Source of the DNA: an uncultured Serinicoccus sp.
Lineage (GTDB): Bacteria > Actinomycetota > Actinomycetes > Actinomycetales > Dermatophilaceae
Length of the DNA: 64,000 nt
Direction: 5' to 3'
Assembly: GCF_947500995.1 (NCBI RefSeq)
Contig: NZ_CANMUA010000003.1
Coordinates: 124,001 to 188,000, forward strand
Part shown: positions 24,482 to 33,768 of the stretch, in pieces
Layout: each line of letters starts with the position of its first letter
Numbering within the stretch: position 1 is the first letter of the stretch
Made by a program: the position numbers and the translations under genes
Notes under the pieces: model-generated
Told to the model about the DNA's origin: nothing
What the model saw: only the letters and a program-made list of their open reading frames with translations
Database searches by the model: none

Positions 24482-25426
24482 ATGACCTCCTCCCCCTCCC
24501 ACACCCCCACCCCCGGCGGCGACGCCCGCGTGGCGCTGGTCACCGGCGCCACCGGATACGTCGGTGGGCTCCTCGTCCCGCGCCTGCTCGACGCCGGGTA
24601 CACCGTCCGCGCCCTCACCCGGTCGGCCGACAAGCTGCCCCAGGAGTGGGCCGACCGCGTCGAGGTGGCCGAGGGGGACGCCAACGAGCCGGCGGACCTC
24701 GCGCGGGCGCTGGCCGGTGCCGACCTCGCCTACTACTTCATCCACTCCATGGACGGCTCGGGGGACTTCGTCGAGCGGGACCGGCGCCTGGCCCGGGAGT
24801 TCGGCCGCGCGGCCCGCGAGGCCGGGGTGGCCCGCATCGTCTACCTCTCCGGTCTGCACCCGCAGGGCAAGCTGTCCAAGCACCTGGCCTCCCGGGTGGA
24901 GGTCGGCGAGATCCTCATGGCCTGCGGGGTGCCGACCGCGGTGCTGCAGGCCGCGACGGTCATCGGCTCGGGCTCGGCCAGCTTCGAGATGCTGCGCCAC
25001 CTCACCAAGCGGCTCCCGGTCATGGTGGCGCCGAAGTGGTTGAAGAACCGGATCCAGCCGGTCGGCATCGACGACGTGCTGCACTACCTCGTCGCGGCCG
25101 CGGACCTGCCCCCGGAGGTCAACCGGACCTTCGACATCGGTGGTCCGGACGTGCTGACCTACAAGGCGATGATGCAGGGCTTCGCCGAGGAGACCGGGCT
25201 GCGGCACCGGATGATCGTCACCCTGCCCGTGCTCACCCCGTGGCTCGCCGGCCACTGGGTCGGTCTGGTGACCCCCGTCGACGCGGGGGTGGCCAAGCCG
25301 CTCGTCGGCTCGCTGGTCCACGAGGTCGTCTGCCAGGAGGACGACCTCAAGGAGCTGGTCGGCGCGCCGCCCGGGGGGCCGACGCCGTACCGCGACGCCG
25401 TGCGGTCCGCCGTCGGCACCCGCTAG
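24482..25426 (+). CDS. NAD(P)-binding NmrA/atypical-SDR family protein
   Basis: 314 residues. The Rossmann motif LVTGATGYVGGLLVPRLL is followed by YYFIHSMDGSGDF and IVYLSGLHPQGKLSKHL, which match the extended/atypical SDR group often annotated as NAD(P)H-binding proteins. The catalytic Tyr-x3-Lys is missing, so it may be a sensor or non-classical reductase. The TAG stop interlocks with the TAG of the convergent BCCT gene (GCTAGC at 25422-25427). Confidence 0.78.
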   Translation: MTSSPSHTPTPGGDARVALVTGATGYVGGLLVPRLLDAGYTVRALTRSADKLPQEWADRVEVAEGDANEPADLARALAGADLAYYFIHSMDGSGDFVERDRRLAREFGRAAREAGVARIVYLSGLHPQGKLSKHLASRVEVGEILMACGVPTAVLQAATVIGSGSASFEMLRHLTKRLPVMVAPKWLKNRIQPVGIDDVLHYLVAAADLPPEVNRTFDIGGPDVLTYKAMMQGFAEETGLRHRMIVTLPVLTPWLAGHWVGLVTPVDAGVAKPLVGSLVHEVVCQEDDLKELVGAPPGGPTPYRDAVRSAVGTR

Positions 25427-27062
25427 CCCGTCGGAACCTGGTCCTCGGCGTCGCCGGACGGGCCTGCGTGCGCCCGCCGGGCGGCGCGACGGTCGGCCCC
25501 GGGCAGGTGGGGACGCAGACCGGGGAAGGAGTCGTCCACGACGGACTTGTAGAGCGAGACCGCCATCCCGATGAGCAGGATGGTGAACGGCACGCCGGTG
25601 ATGATGGCCACCTGCTGCACCGCCTGCAGCCCACCGGCGAGCAGCAGGACGAAGGCGAAGACGGCGATGAGCACGCCCCAGAGCACCTTCATCCGGGCGG
25701 TCGGGTTCTGGTCCCCGTTGGTGGAGAGCATGGCCAGCACGAAGGCCGCCGAGTCCGCGGAGGTGATGAGGAAGGAGGCGATGAGCAGGATCGCCACCAG
25801 GGAGATGAACGCCGCCCCGGGGAACTGGTCGAAGGTGACGAACAGCGCGGTGTCCAGGCTCTCGGCCACCGCCTCGGAGATCCCGCCACCGCCGAAGAGC
25901 TCTTCGTTGATCGCGGTCCCACCGAGCACCGAGAACCACAGGAAGCTCAGGACGCTGGGGACGAGGAGGACCCCGGCGACGAACTCGCGGATGGTCCGAC
26001 CCCGGGACACCCGGGCGATGAAGGTGCCGACCCACATCACCCACATCATCCACCACGCCCAGTAGTAGAGGGTCCAGCCCTCCAGCCAGGCCGACCCCTC
26101 CTCACCGACGAAGGCGCCCGACGTGAAGCTCATCGCCAGGAAGTTCTGCAGGTAGTTGCCGATGGAGGCGACGAAGGTGTCGAGCACGAAGAGCCGGGGC
26201 CCGACCGCGAGCACGAAGAGCATGACCGCGCCCATGAGGATCATGTTGAGGTTGCTGAGGTACTTGATGCCCTTGTCCAGGCCGGAGAGCGCAGACGTGA
26301 GGAAGAGGCACATCACCACGACGATGATGACGACCTGCATGGCCAGTCCCTCGGGCAGACCGAAGACGTAGTTCAGCCCGCTGTTCATCTGGGTGGCGCT
26401 GATCCCGAACGAGGTCGCCACGCCGAGCGCGGTGACGAAGATGGCCAGGACGTCGATGGTCCAGCCGATCGGGCCGTGGACCCGGTCACCCAGCAGGGGG
26501 TAGAACGCCGAGCTGATGAGCCCGGAGGCGCCCTTGCGGAACTGGAAGTAGGCCAGGGCCAGGCCCACCAGCCCGTAGATCGCCCAGGCATGCAGGCCCC
26601 AGTGGAAGAAGGTGTACTGCATCGCGCGCTGACCGGCCTCGATCGTCATCGGCTCGCCGATGCCGAGCGGGGGCGAGGCGAGGTGGCTCATCGGCTCGGC
26701 GACGCCGTAGAACACCAGGCCGACACCCATGCCGGCGCTGAAGAGCATGGCCAGCCAGGACACGGTGGTGAACTCCGGCCGCTCGTGGTCCTTCCCCAGC
26801 CGGATGTGCCCGAACCGGCTGAGGGCCAGGAAGAGCAGGAACGCGATGAACAGCGTCGTCGCGAGGATGTAGACCCACCCGAAGGGACTACCAGGCCCAT
26901 GGCTGCCGTGTTGAACCTCGCGAGGCTCTCGGTGAAGAACACGCCCCACAGGATGAACACCAACGCCACCACCAGTGAGGCGTAGAAGACCGGCCCCACC
27001 TTCCCGTGCCCCTGCGGGGTGCGCGACGTCCGCGTCACCTGGGGGGATTCTGCTCGGGCCAC
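25423..27062 (-). pseudogene. BCCT-family betaine/choline transporter with apparent frameshift
   Basis: A BCCT carrier split between two frames. The first frame (GTG 27062, with AAGGAGGG just upstream) encodes the N-terminus and first helix up to FNTAAMG; the second resumes at PFGWVYILATT and continues to the stop at 25423. The junction is the GGG run at 26884-26886 (CCC on the coding strand); one added C would give LVVPFGWVY and restore a full-length protein of about 546 residues. The rest is intact, with the BCCT signature helices (WWMMWVMWVGTFIARVSRGR). Either a real one-base deletion or a homopolymer sequencing error. Confidence 0.8.
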
Positions 27063-27222
27063 GACGCCCTCCTTCGTGCCGCCCGCCCCCACCCGGCGGG
27101 AGATGTGCTTAACGTAGCGTCAACCCGGCAGTGGTGGTACTGGAACGTCTGATGGCCGCCAGGACGCGTCCTGGGGCCCGCTTGGGGTGCCGGTGTCGGG
27201 CCCACCCCGTAGGGTCTGGGTG

Positions 27223-28302
27223 ATGATCCGCTTCGAGAGCGTGACCAAGAGGTATCCCGACGGCACCACGGCCGTGGACGACCTCAGTCTGGAGGTCCCC
27301 CGGGGCGGTATCACCGTCTTCGTCGGGCCCTCGGGCTGCGGCAAGACGACGAGCCTGCGGATGATCAACCGCATGGTGGAGCCCACCGAGGGGCGGATCC
27401 TCATCAACGACGAGGACGTCGCCGACCGCAAGCCCGCCCGGCTGCGCCGGTCCATCGGCTACGTCATCCAGCACGCCGGGCTCTTCCCGCACCGGACCGT
27501 GCTCGCCAACGTCATGACGGTGCCCACCCTCATCGGGTGGGACAAGGGCCGCGCCCGCACGGCCGCGATGGAGGCCATCGAGAAGGTCGGGCTCACCGCC
27601 GACCAGGCCTCGCGCTACCCCGCCCAGCTCTCCGGCGGTCAGCAGCAGCGGGTCGGCGTGGCCAGGGCGCTCGCCAGCGACCCGGAGGTGGTGCTCATGG
27701 ACGAGCCCTTCAGCGCGGTCGACCCGTTGGTGCGCACCGACCTCCAGAACGAGGTGCGGCGCCTGCAGCGCGAGCTCGGCATCACCGTCGTGCTCGTCAC
27801 CCACGACATCGACGAGGCCATCAGCCTGGGCGACCACGTCGCGGTCATGCGCCAGGGCGGCCACCTGGCCCAGCTGGCCAGCCCGGGGGAGCTGCTCACC
27901 GAGCCCGCCGACGACTTCGTGGCCAGCTTCGTCGGCAAGGACCGCGGCTACCGCAAGCTGGGGTTCACCACCACGCAGGTCGAGTCCGACCCGGAGGAGA
28001 CCGTCGCGCTGGGCGAGGACGTGCCGGCCGGGCGCGGCTGGGTCCTCGCCGTCGACGAGGACGGGCAGCCGCTCGGCTGGGTCGACCGCCAGGGCGGTTC
28101 GGGCGGGCCGGTGCGCGAGGAGGAGCTGCACCGCATGGGCTCGCTCGCCGAGGTGGGCGACTCCGCCCGGGTCTTCCTCGACGCCGCGCTCTCGGCGCCC
28201 TCCGGTCGGGGGGTCGTGGTGGAGGACGGCCGGGTGGTCGGGACCGTCGTGCCCGAGCGTGTGCTGGAGGCGATCAGGGCGCGGGGCGGGAGCGCGGCGT
28301 GA
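27223..28302 (+). CDS. OpuC-type osmolyte ABC transporter, ATP-binding protein
   Basis: 359 residues. Walker A GPSGCGKTT (35-43), signature LSGGQQQR (136-143), Walker B VVLMDEPF (156-163) and the switch His in VTHDIDEA. The ATPase domain is of the glycine betaine/carnitine/choline (OpuCA/ProV) type; the C-terminal 110 residues read as CBS-like regulatory segments. ATG 27223 is chosen; a GTG lies one codon upstream. It is the first of four genes forming a complete importer and is divergent from the broken BCCT transporter. Confidence 0.9.
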   Translation: MIRFESVTKRYPDGTTAVDDLSLEVPRGGITVFVGPSGCGKTTSLRMINRMVEPTEGRILINDEDVADRKPARLRRSIGYVIQHAGLFPHRTVLANVMTVPTLIGWDKGRARTAAMEAIEKVGLTADQASRYPAQLSGGQQQRVGVARALASDPEVVLMDEPFSAVDPLVRTDLQNEVRRLQRELGITVVLVTHDIDEAISLGDHVAVMRQGGHLAQLASPGELLTEPADDFVASFVGKDRGYRKLGFTTTQVESDPEETVALGEDVPAGRGWVLAVDEDGQPLGWVDRQGGSGGPVREEELHRMGSLAEVGDSARVFLDAALSAPSGRGVVVEDGRVVGTVVPERVLEAIRARGGSAA

Positions 28303-28940
28303 TCGGGGGTGTCGCCTGGTCCACCGTCGGTGACCTCCTCCTGCGCCACCTCTACCTCGCGGGGGTGCCGCTGCTGGTCGGCCTGCTCATCAGCCTGCCC
28401 CTCGGGTGGCTGGCGACGCGCTACCGCTGGCTCGCGCCGCCGATGATCGCCGGCACCGGGCTGCTCTACACCATCCCCTCGCTGGCGCTGTTCATCCTGC
28501 TGCCGCTGCTGCTGGGCACCCGCGTCCTGGACGACGCCAACGTCCTCGTGGCGATGACGCTCTACTCGGTCGCGCTGCTCACCCGCACGGTGGCCGACGG
28601 CCTGGGCTCGGTGCCCGGGGCGACCCGGCAGGCGGCCACGGCCATGGGCTACGGCGAGCTGCGCCGCACCCTCGTCGTGGACCTGCCGCTGGCCGTGCCG
28701 GTCATCACCGCCGGCCTGCGCGTCGCCGCCGTGAGCAACGTCTCCATCGTCTCGGTGGCCGCGCTCATCGGGGTGAGCCAGCTCGGGCAGCTGTTCACCG
28801 AGGGCTTCAACCGCAACGACATGGGGCCGATCGTCGTCGGCATCGTCGCGTGCGTCGCGCTCGCGCTCGTGCTGGACGCGGGCATCGCGCTGCTCTCCCG
28901 GGTGCTCACGCCGTGGCTGCGGGCGGGGGTGGCCCGATGA
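28299..28940 (+). CDS. OpuC-type ABC permease 1
   Basis: 213 residues, about five to six helices, with the binding-protein-dependent transport signature around RQAATAMGYGELRRTLVVDLPLA (EAA loop). GTG 28299 overlaps the ATPase TGA, and its TGA overlaps the next ATG. It forms the channel with the product of 28937. Confidence 0.88.
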   Translation: MIGGVAWSTVGDLLLRHLYLAGVPLLVGLLISLPLGWLATRYRWLAPPMIAGTGLLYTIPSLALFILLPLLLGTRVLDDANVLVAMTLYSVALLTRTVADGLGSVPGATRQAATAMGYGELRRTLVVDLPLAVPVITAGLRVAAVSNVSIVSVAALIGVSQLGQLFTEGFNRNDMGPIVVGIVACVALALVLDAGIALLSRVLTPWLRAGVAR

Positions 28941-29626
28941 TCTCCCTCACCTGGCAGTGGCTCATCGACCCGGCCACCTGGACGGGCCCCGGCGGGATCA
29001 TCGCCCAGAGCATCACGCATCTGCGGATCTCCGTCGTCGCGCTGGTGCTCGCGGCCCTCGTCGCCGTGCCCGTGGGGCTGTTCATCGGCCACACCGGCCG
29101 CGGCCGCTGGCTGGCGATCAACCTGGCCGGTGCCTTCCGCGCCATCCCCTCGCTCGGTGTCCTCTTCGTGGCCACCCTGCTGCTCCTGCCGCGGCTCAGC
29201 GGCGACCTCGCCTTCGAGCTGCCGGTCGTCCTGGTGCTCGTGCTCCTCGCCGTCCCGCCGGTGCTGTCCGGGACGTATGCCGGGGTCGAGGCCGTCGACC
29301 CCGCCGCCCGGGACGCCGCCCGCGGCGTCGGGATGACCGAGACCCAGATCCTGTGGCAGGTGGAGTTCCCGGCCGCCCTGCCCCTGCTCATCTCCGGGCT
29401 GCGCTCGGCCATGCTGCAGATCATCGCCACGGCCACCATCGCGGCCATCGTGGGCATCGGCGGGCTGGGGCGCTACCTCATCGACGGTCAGGCCTCCCGC
29501 CAGTACGAGGTGATGGCCGGCGGCGCCATCGTCGTCGCCCTGCTCGCCCTGCTCGTCGACCTGGTGATGGCCGGCGTCCAGCGGATCGTGGTCTCGCCCG
29601 GGCTCGTCGTCGCCAAGGAGCACTGA
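28937..29626 (+). CDS. OpuC-type ABC permease 2
   Basis: 229 residues with about six helices and the EAA-type loop DAARGVGMTETQILWQVEFP, typical of OpuCB/OpuCD-like permeases. It is the heterodimer partner of the preceding permease; the four-base overlap argues for equal synthesis. A 99-base gap with its own ribosome site separates it from the binding-protein gene. Confidence 0.88.
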   Translation: MISLTWQWLIDPATWTGPGGIIAQSITHLRISVVALVLAALVAVPVGLFIGHTGRGRWLAINLAGAFRAIPSLGVLFVATLLLLPRLSGDLAFELPVVLVLVLLAVPPVLSGTYAGVEAVDPAARDAARGVGMTETQILWQVEFPAALPLLISGLRSAMLQIIATATIAAIVGIGGLGRYLIDGQASRQYEVMAGGAIVVALLALLVDLVMAGVQRIVVSPGLVVAKEH

Positions 29627-29725
29627 GACCGATCTCGTGACCACATCGTGACCCAGCGCACGGCATACCCCACCCAGACCCGACGTTCGACCAGACAACC
29701 CAACCCGACCGGGAGGACACCCCTC

Positions 29726-30649
29726 ATGCGACGCACCGCAGTCATCACCCTTGCCCTGAGCGCGACCCTCGGCCTGGCCGCCTGCGGCGGCGGCAGCGAC
29801 CCCATGGACACCGGTGGCGACTCCGACGCCGGTGGCAGCGAGGACGCCGGCGCCGGCAGCATCACCATCGGCTCGGCGAACTTCCCGGAGAACGAGCTGC
29901 TCGCGGAGATCTACGCGGCCGCGCTCTCCGACGCCGGGGTGGACGTCGACACCCAGCTCAACATCGGCAGCCGCGAGGCCTACATCGCCGGCATCCAGGA
30001 CGGCTCGATCGACGCGCTGCCGGAGTACACCGGCGGCCTGGCCACCTACCTCAACCCCGAGATCACGGCCACCTCCTCCGAGGACGTCCTGGCCGACCTG
30101 CAGGAGAACCTGCCGGACGACCTGCAGGTCCTGGAGATCAGCGAGGCGGAGGACAAGGACTCGCTGGTCGTCACCGGCGAGACGGCCGAGGAGCTGGGCC
30201 TCACCACGATCGGCGACCTGTCCGACCACGCCGCCGACATGACCCTCGGGGGACCGCCGGAGTTCGAGACCCGACCGAACGGCGTGGACGGGCTGCAGGA
30301 GGTCTACGGCCTGGAGTTCGGCAGCTTCCGCTCGCTGGCGGCCGGTGCCAACCTCACCGTCCAGTCCCTGGCCAACGGCCAGGTGGACGTGGCCAACATC
30401 TTCACCACCAACCCCGCCATCGAGGAGAACGACTTCGTCGTCCTCGAGGACCCGGAGTCGCTGTTCGCGGCCCAGAACGTCGTGCCCCTCATCCGCGCCG
30501 ACGCGGTCAACCCGACCATCGAGGAGACCCTCGACGAGGTCTCGGCCGCGCTGAACACCGAGAACCTCACCTCGATGATGGTGCAGGTGCAGACCGAGGG
30601 TCAGGACCCCGCCGAGGTCGCCCGGGAGTTCGTGGACGAGAACCTCTGA
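29726..30649 (+). CDS. OpuC-type glycine betaine/choline-binding lipoprotein
   Basis: 307 residues. Lipobox LGLAAC with Cys20, a Gly/Asp/Ser-rich tether, then the OpuAC-like ligand domain (ITIGSANFPENELLAEIYA, GSREAYIAGIQDGSIDALPE). It would deliver quaternary amines to the permease pair. Ribosome site GGGAGGA at 29711-29717. Substrate choice among betaine, choline and carnitine cannot be settled by eye. Confidence 0.88.
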   Translation: MRRTAVITLALSATLGLAACGGGSDPMDTGGDSDAGGSEDAGAGSITIGSANFPENELLAEIYAAALSDAGVDVDTQLNIGSREAYIAGIQDGSIDALPEYTGGLATYLNPEITATSSEDVLADLQENLPDDLQVLEISEAEDKDSLVVTGETAEELGLTTIGDLSDHAADMTLGGPPEFETRPNGVDGLQEVYGLEFGSFRSLAAGANLTVQSLANGQVDVANIFTTNPAIEENDFVVLEDPESLFAAQNVVPLIRADAVNPTIEETLDEVSAALNTENLTSMMVQVQTEGQDPAEVAREFVDENL

Positions 30650-30658
30650 GCGTTCCCG

Positions 30659-31537
30659 TCACCGCCGCAGGAGGTCGCGCGACACGGCGCGCGCGGCCTC
30701 CACGGCCGAGGGCGGCAGCGTCCGCCCGAGGGGGTGGGTCGAGCTGCCGTGGCCGCCGACCCAGACCGGGACGGACGGGTATGCCTGGGACAGCTGCTCG
30801 ATGAGCTCGCCCGCCGGCTCCGCGTCCTGCGGCATTGGCACCGAGACGACGACACCCGCCGGGCCGAGGGTGCGCACCGAGTGGTCCCAGCTGGCGACCG
30901 GCACGTCGGCGCCGAGGAACCGCACGTCGACCCCTTGACGGCGCAGGCAGACGGCGAAGGCCAGCGCGCCGAGCTGGTGCAGCGCCCCGGGGGGCAGCCC
31001 CACCAGCACCACCGGGGCGCCCTCGTTGAGACCGGCCGCGTCGAAGGCGGACGAGAGCCGTCGGTGGACCGCTGCCGAGACGAAGTGCTCGCTGGCGACG
31101 TCGACCTCGCCGCGCTCCCAGGCCCGGCCCAGCTCGGTGAGGGCCGGCATGAGCCATCCCTCGAGCGCGTGCTCGAAGGACGTCCGCGCCAGGGCCCGGT
31201 CGAGCACGGCGGTCAGCAGGGTCTGGTCGTAGCGCTGCGCGGCGAGGATGAGGTCCGCGACGGGCGGGCCCTCACCGGTGCGGAACTCGCCGGTGACGGT
31301 CGGCTCCGAGGTCTCCTCCCGTACCTGCGTCGCGGCCAGCGAGGCCGGGCTGCCCCCGCGCACCAGCTCGGCCATGCGGCTCAGCCGTCGGATGTCGGTG
31401 TCGTCGTAGAGCCGGTAGCGCGAGCTGCTGCGCTGCGGCTCGACCACGGCGTACCGGCGCTCCCAGGCGCGGAGGGTGGCGGGGGCGACCCCCGTGAGAT
31501 CGGCTACCTGCTTGACCGTGTAGCGCGCCTGCCCCAT
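30659..31537 (-). CDS. MerR-type regulator with B12-binding domain (CarH/LitR-like photoreceptor)
   Basis: 292 residues. N-terminal MerR winged helix (about 5-70: YTVKQVADLTGVAPATLRAW, then RRYAVVEPQRSSSRYRLYDD), then a helical and Rossmann cobalamin-binding half. The CarH signature Trp-x9-Glu-His is exact (Trp140, Glu150, His151). The lower-ligand motif Asp-x-His-x-x-Gly survives as ALHQLG with His187, the Asp being Ala. CarH/LitR proteins bind adenosylcobalamin in the dark and release DNA on illumination. It may govern light-stress genes such as those at 15965-23397. It is convergent with the osmolyte transporter. Confidence 0.85.
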   Translation of the reverse strand: MGQARYTVKQVADLTGVAPATLRAWERRYAVVEPQRSSSRYRLYDDTDIRRLSRMAELVRGGSPASLAATQVREETSEPTVTGEFRTGEGPPVADLILAAQRYDQTLLTAVLDRALARTSFEHALEGWLMPALTELGRAWERGEVDVASEHFVSAAVHRRLSSAFDAAGLNEGAPVVLVGLPPGALHQLGALAFAVCLRRQGVDVRFLGADVPVASWDHSVRTLGPAGVVVSVPMPQDAEPAGELIEQLSQAYPSVPVWVGGHGSSTHPLGRTLPPSAVEAARAVSRDLLRR

Positions 31538-31555
31538 GGCCGCGGCCGCCTCTCC

Positions 31556-31585
31556 ATCTAGGACAAAAGTGTGACGATCGTTGAA
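31556..31585 (-). promoter_or_regulatory. Possible promoter of the CarH/LitR-like gene
   Basis: Read on the minus strand, TTCAAC (31585-31580), 18 bases, then CTAGAT (31561-31556), placed 19 bases before the ATG at 31537 with GGAGAGG between. The spacer contains CGATCG and TCACAC, which could form part of an operator. Autoregulation is typical of this family. Confidence 0.35.
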
Positions 31586-31623
31586 CAGCGTAGGCCGACT
31601 GTACCGCGTGGGAGGCGCCGCGG

Positions 31624-33621
31624 TCAGGACGTCGTGCGCGACCCGTCGTCGCCCAGCGCGAGCTCCTCGCCCGTGACCTGCACCCCGCGCAGGCTCCACC
31701 CCCGCGGCAGGGACGGGGAGGGGTCGCAGGAGACGACGCCGGCCGGCACGTCGACCCGGAGGCCGACCGCGGCGGTCATGAGCACCGCGGCGGTGGCGGC
31801 CGACCAGGCCTGCGGGCGGCAGGACGCCGGGTAGGGCACGGCGGTCGATCCCAGCGGCTCGCCCGAGGTGAGCTCGGGGAACCGGCCGTCCACGGACTGC
31901 GCGAGGTGCAGCAGGGCCTCGATGACCGTGTCCGCCTCGGCCCGGTGACCGGTGGCCGTGAGCCCGCGCAGCGCGATGGCGGTGTCGTGGGTCCAGACGG
32001 ACCCCGTGTGGTAGCCGAGGGGGTTGTACGCCGGGTTGCCGGACGAGAGGGTGGCGATGCCGAAGGGGGTGAGCAGGTCCGGGCGCAGGAGCCGGCGGAC
32101 CACGTGGTCGGACTCCTCCGGGGTCAGCAGGCCTGTCTCCAGGACGTGGCCCATGTTGGACCCGACGCCGTCGACCGGTCGTCCCTGCCCGTCCAGCGCC
32201 ATCGCCAGGTAGGCGTCGTCGCCGGACCCCACCCAGAAGCGGTCGCGGACGCGGGCGGACAGTGCATCGGCCCAGTCCCGCCACGACCCGGCCCCGGGCT
32301 CGCCGAGGGCCTCCAGCAGGCGGGCGGCCCCCCGGGCGGCCTCCACCGCATACCCCTGGGCCTCGAGCAGGGCGATCGGCGCCGGGGCGACGGTGCCGTC
32401 GGCGCGCCGCATGGCGTCGCCGGAGTCTTTCCACCCCTGGTTGGTCAGGCCGTGACCGGAAGAGTCGAGGTAGCTCAGGAGGCCGTCGGCCCGCGCGGCG
32501 CTGCGCTCCATCCAGCCCAGCGCGGCGCGCAGGGTCGGCAGGAAGGGGCGGACGTCCTCGGTGGGCAGTCCGAAGCGCCAGGTGTCGTGCAGGAGGCAGA
32601 CCCACAGCGGCGTGGCGTCGACGGTGCCGTAGTAGGTCGGCGGGAGGGTGATCTCCCCCTCGCCGAAGGTGCCGCGGCGCACCTCGTGGAGGATCTTGCC
32701 GGGCTCGGCACCGGTGGCGGGATCCTCCGTGGTGGCCTGGCGGCGGGCCAGGGTCCGCAGGGTGCCGAGCGCCAGCCCGGGGGCGAAGGGCAGCAGGAAG
32801 CGAGCCGACCACAAGGCGTCGCGGCCGAAGAGCGTGAGGTACCACGGTGTGCCCGCCGCCAGGAAGACGTCGTCCGGGGCGGCCGGGTCCGTCTGCGCGA
32901 GGTGGGCCACGTCGGCCAGGTTGGTCCGGGTGGCGAGGTCCCAGCGCGGGTCCGCCTGCAGCCGCACCGACGCCAGGTCCAGCCGGCCGGGTCGGGTGTC
33001 GAAGGCGCTGGCCGCACCCCGGTGCGCGGTGACGGTGACCTCCAGCGTCGTGGCCGAGTGCGGCGCCAGGCGCACCGGCCAGCTCAGCAGGGCCCCCTCG
33101 GTGCCGTGGTCGAGGTCGGTCGGGGCGGGTGCGGCGGTGACGGTGGTCCGGTGGTGCTCGTCGTCCCAGCCGACGTCGTCCCCGTCGACGTGGACCGGGA
33201 GCGGCGGGAGGTCGTCCGCGAGCCCGCCCTTGACCGCAGCGAGGGCGGCGCCGTCGCCGCCGCAGGCGAGGGTGAGCGTCGCCGAGACCGGCTCGGCCGA
33301 GCGGGAGACCACGGTGATGGTCTCGGTGAGCACGGCGTCCTCGAGCCGGCGCTCGCGGTGGACCTGCACGACGGGGTCAGGGGTGGGGCCGGACAGCTGA
33401 CGGGCCACCGCCCACACGTCGGTGCGCGGGCCGGCGGAGTCCGCCGCGACGGCGGTGAGGGGCTCGCCGTCCAGCCGGAGGTCGAGTCGGGAGAGGAGCC
33501 GGCGGTCGTCGAGGAACCAGCCGGTGCCGGGCGCACCCATCTGGCCGTCGTGGGCGCTCAGCGCGGTCGAGGGGCCGTCCACGGCGATCTCGAACTCGTG
33601 CAGCCAGGGCTGCTGGGCCAT
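31624..33621 (-). CDS. Amylo-alpha-1,6-glucosidase/glycogen-debranching family protein
   Basis: 665 residues. An N-terminal beta domain (WFLDDRRLLSRLDLRLDGEP) precedes an (alpha/alpha)6-barrel resembling glycogen debranching and trehalase/glucoamylase-like families; FGRDALWSARFLLPFAPGL, NQGWKDSGDAMRRADG and YHTGSVWTHDTAIALRGL hold the conserved Asp/Glu/Trp residues. It probably hydrolyses alpha-glucosides or related oligosaccharides in the cytoplasm, as there is no signal peptide. It is divergent from a LacI regulator and a sugar ABC importer, so it likely processes the imported sugar. Confidence 0.85.
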   Translation of the reverse strand: MAQQPWLHEFEIAVDGPSTALSAHDGQMGAPGTGWFLDDRRLLSRLDLRLDGEPLTAVAADSAGPRTDVWAVARQLSGPTPDPVVQVHRERRLEDAVLTETITVVSRSAEPVSATLTLACGGDGAALAAVKGGLADDLPPLPVHVDGDDVGWDDEHHRTTVTAAPAPTDLDHGTEGALLSWPVRLAPHSATTLEVTVTAHRGAASAFDTRPGRLDLASVRLQADPRWDLATRTNLADVAHLAQTDPAAPDDVFLAAGTPWYLTLFGRDALWSARFLLPFAPGLALGTLRTLARRQATTEDPATGAEPGKILHEVRRGTFGEGEITLPPTYYGTVDATPLWVCLLHDTWRFGLPTEDVRPFLPTLRAALGWMERSAARADGLLSYLDSSGHGLTNQGWKDSGDAMRRADGTVAPAPIALLEAQGYAVEAARGAARLLEALGEPGAGSWRDWADALSARVRDRFWVGSGDDAYLAMALDGQGRPVDGVGSNMGHVLETGLLTPEESDHVVRRLLRPDLLTPFGIATLSSGNPAYNPLGYHTGSVWTHDTAIALRGLTATGHRAEADTVIEALLHLAQSVDGRFPELTSGEPLGSTAVPYPASCRPQAWSAATAAVLMTAAVGLRVDVPAGVVSCDPSPSLPRGWSLRGVQVTGEELALGDDGSRTTS

Positions 33622-33659
33622 CGGGGTGCTCCCTCTCCTCGGGCCGGACCGGTGCACTC

Positions 33660-33688
33660 TTGACAGGCCCGGGGTGGTGGTCCATGCT
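33660..33688 (+). promoter_or_regulatory. Possible promoter of the lacI-type gene and sugar importer
   Basis: A perfect -35 TTGACA at 33660-33665 is followed after 17 bases by CATGCT at 33683-33688. The operator palindrome begins 17 bases further on, a position where a bound LacI protein would block transcription. Confidence 0.4.
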
Positions 33689-33704
33689 CGCAGCAACGAG
33701 TTTT

Positions 33705-33724
33705 GAACGTTCATATGAACGATC
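33705..33724. promoter_or_regulatory. LacI-family operator
   Basis: CGTTCATATGAACG (33708-33721) is a perfect 14-base palindrome; outward, after one mismatch, two more bases pair on each side. It lies in the divergent region between the glucosidase gene and the lacI-type gene. The length, symmetry and position are what LacI-family repressors bind, so both transcription units are probably regulated from it. Confidence 0.65.
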
Positions 33725-33768
33725 TAAGCCAACACTGCCGACCGACCGGCCGTCAAGGGAGACGAGAG

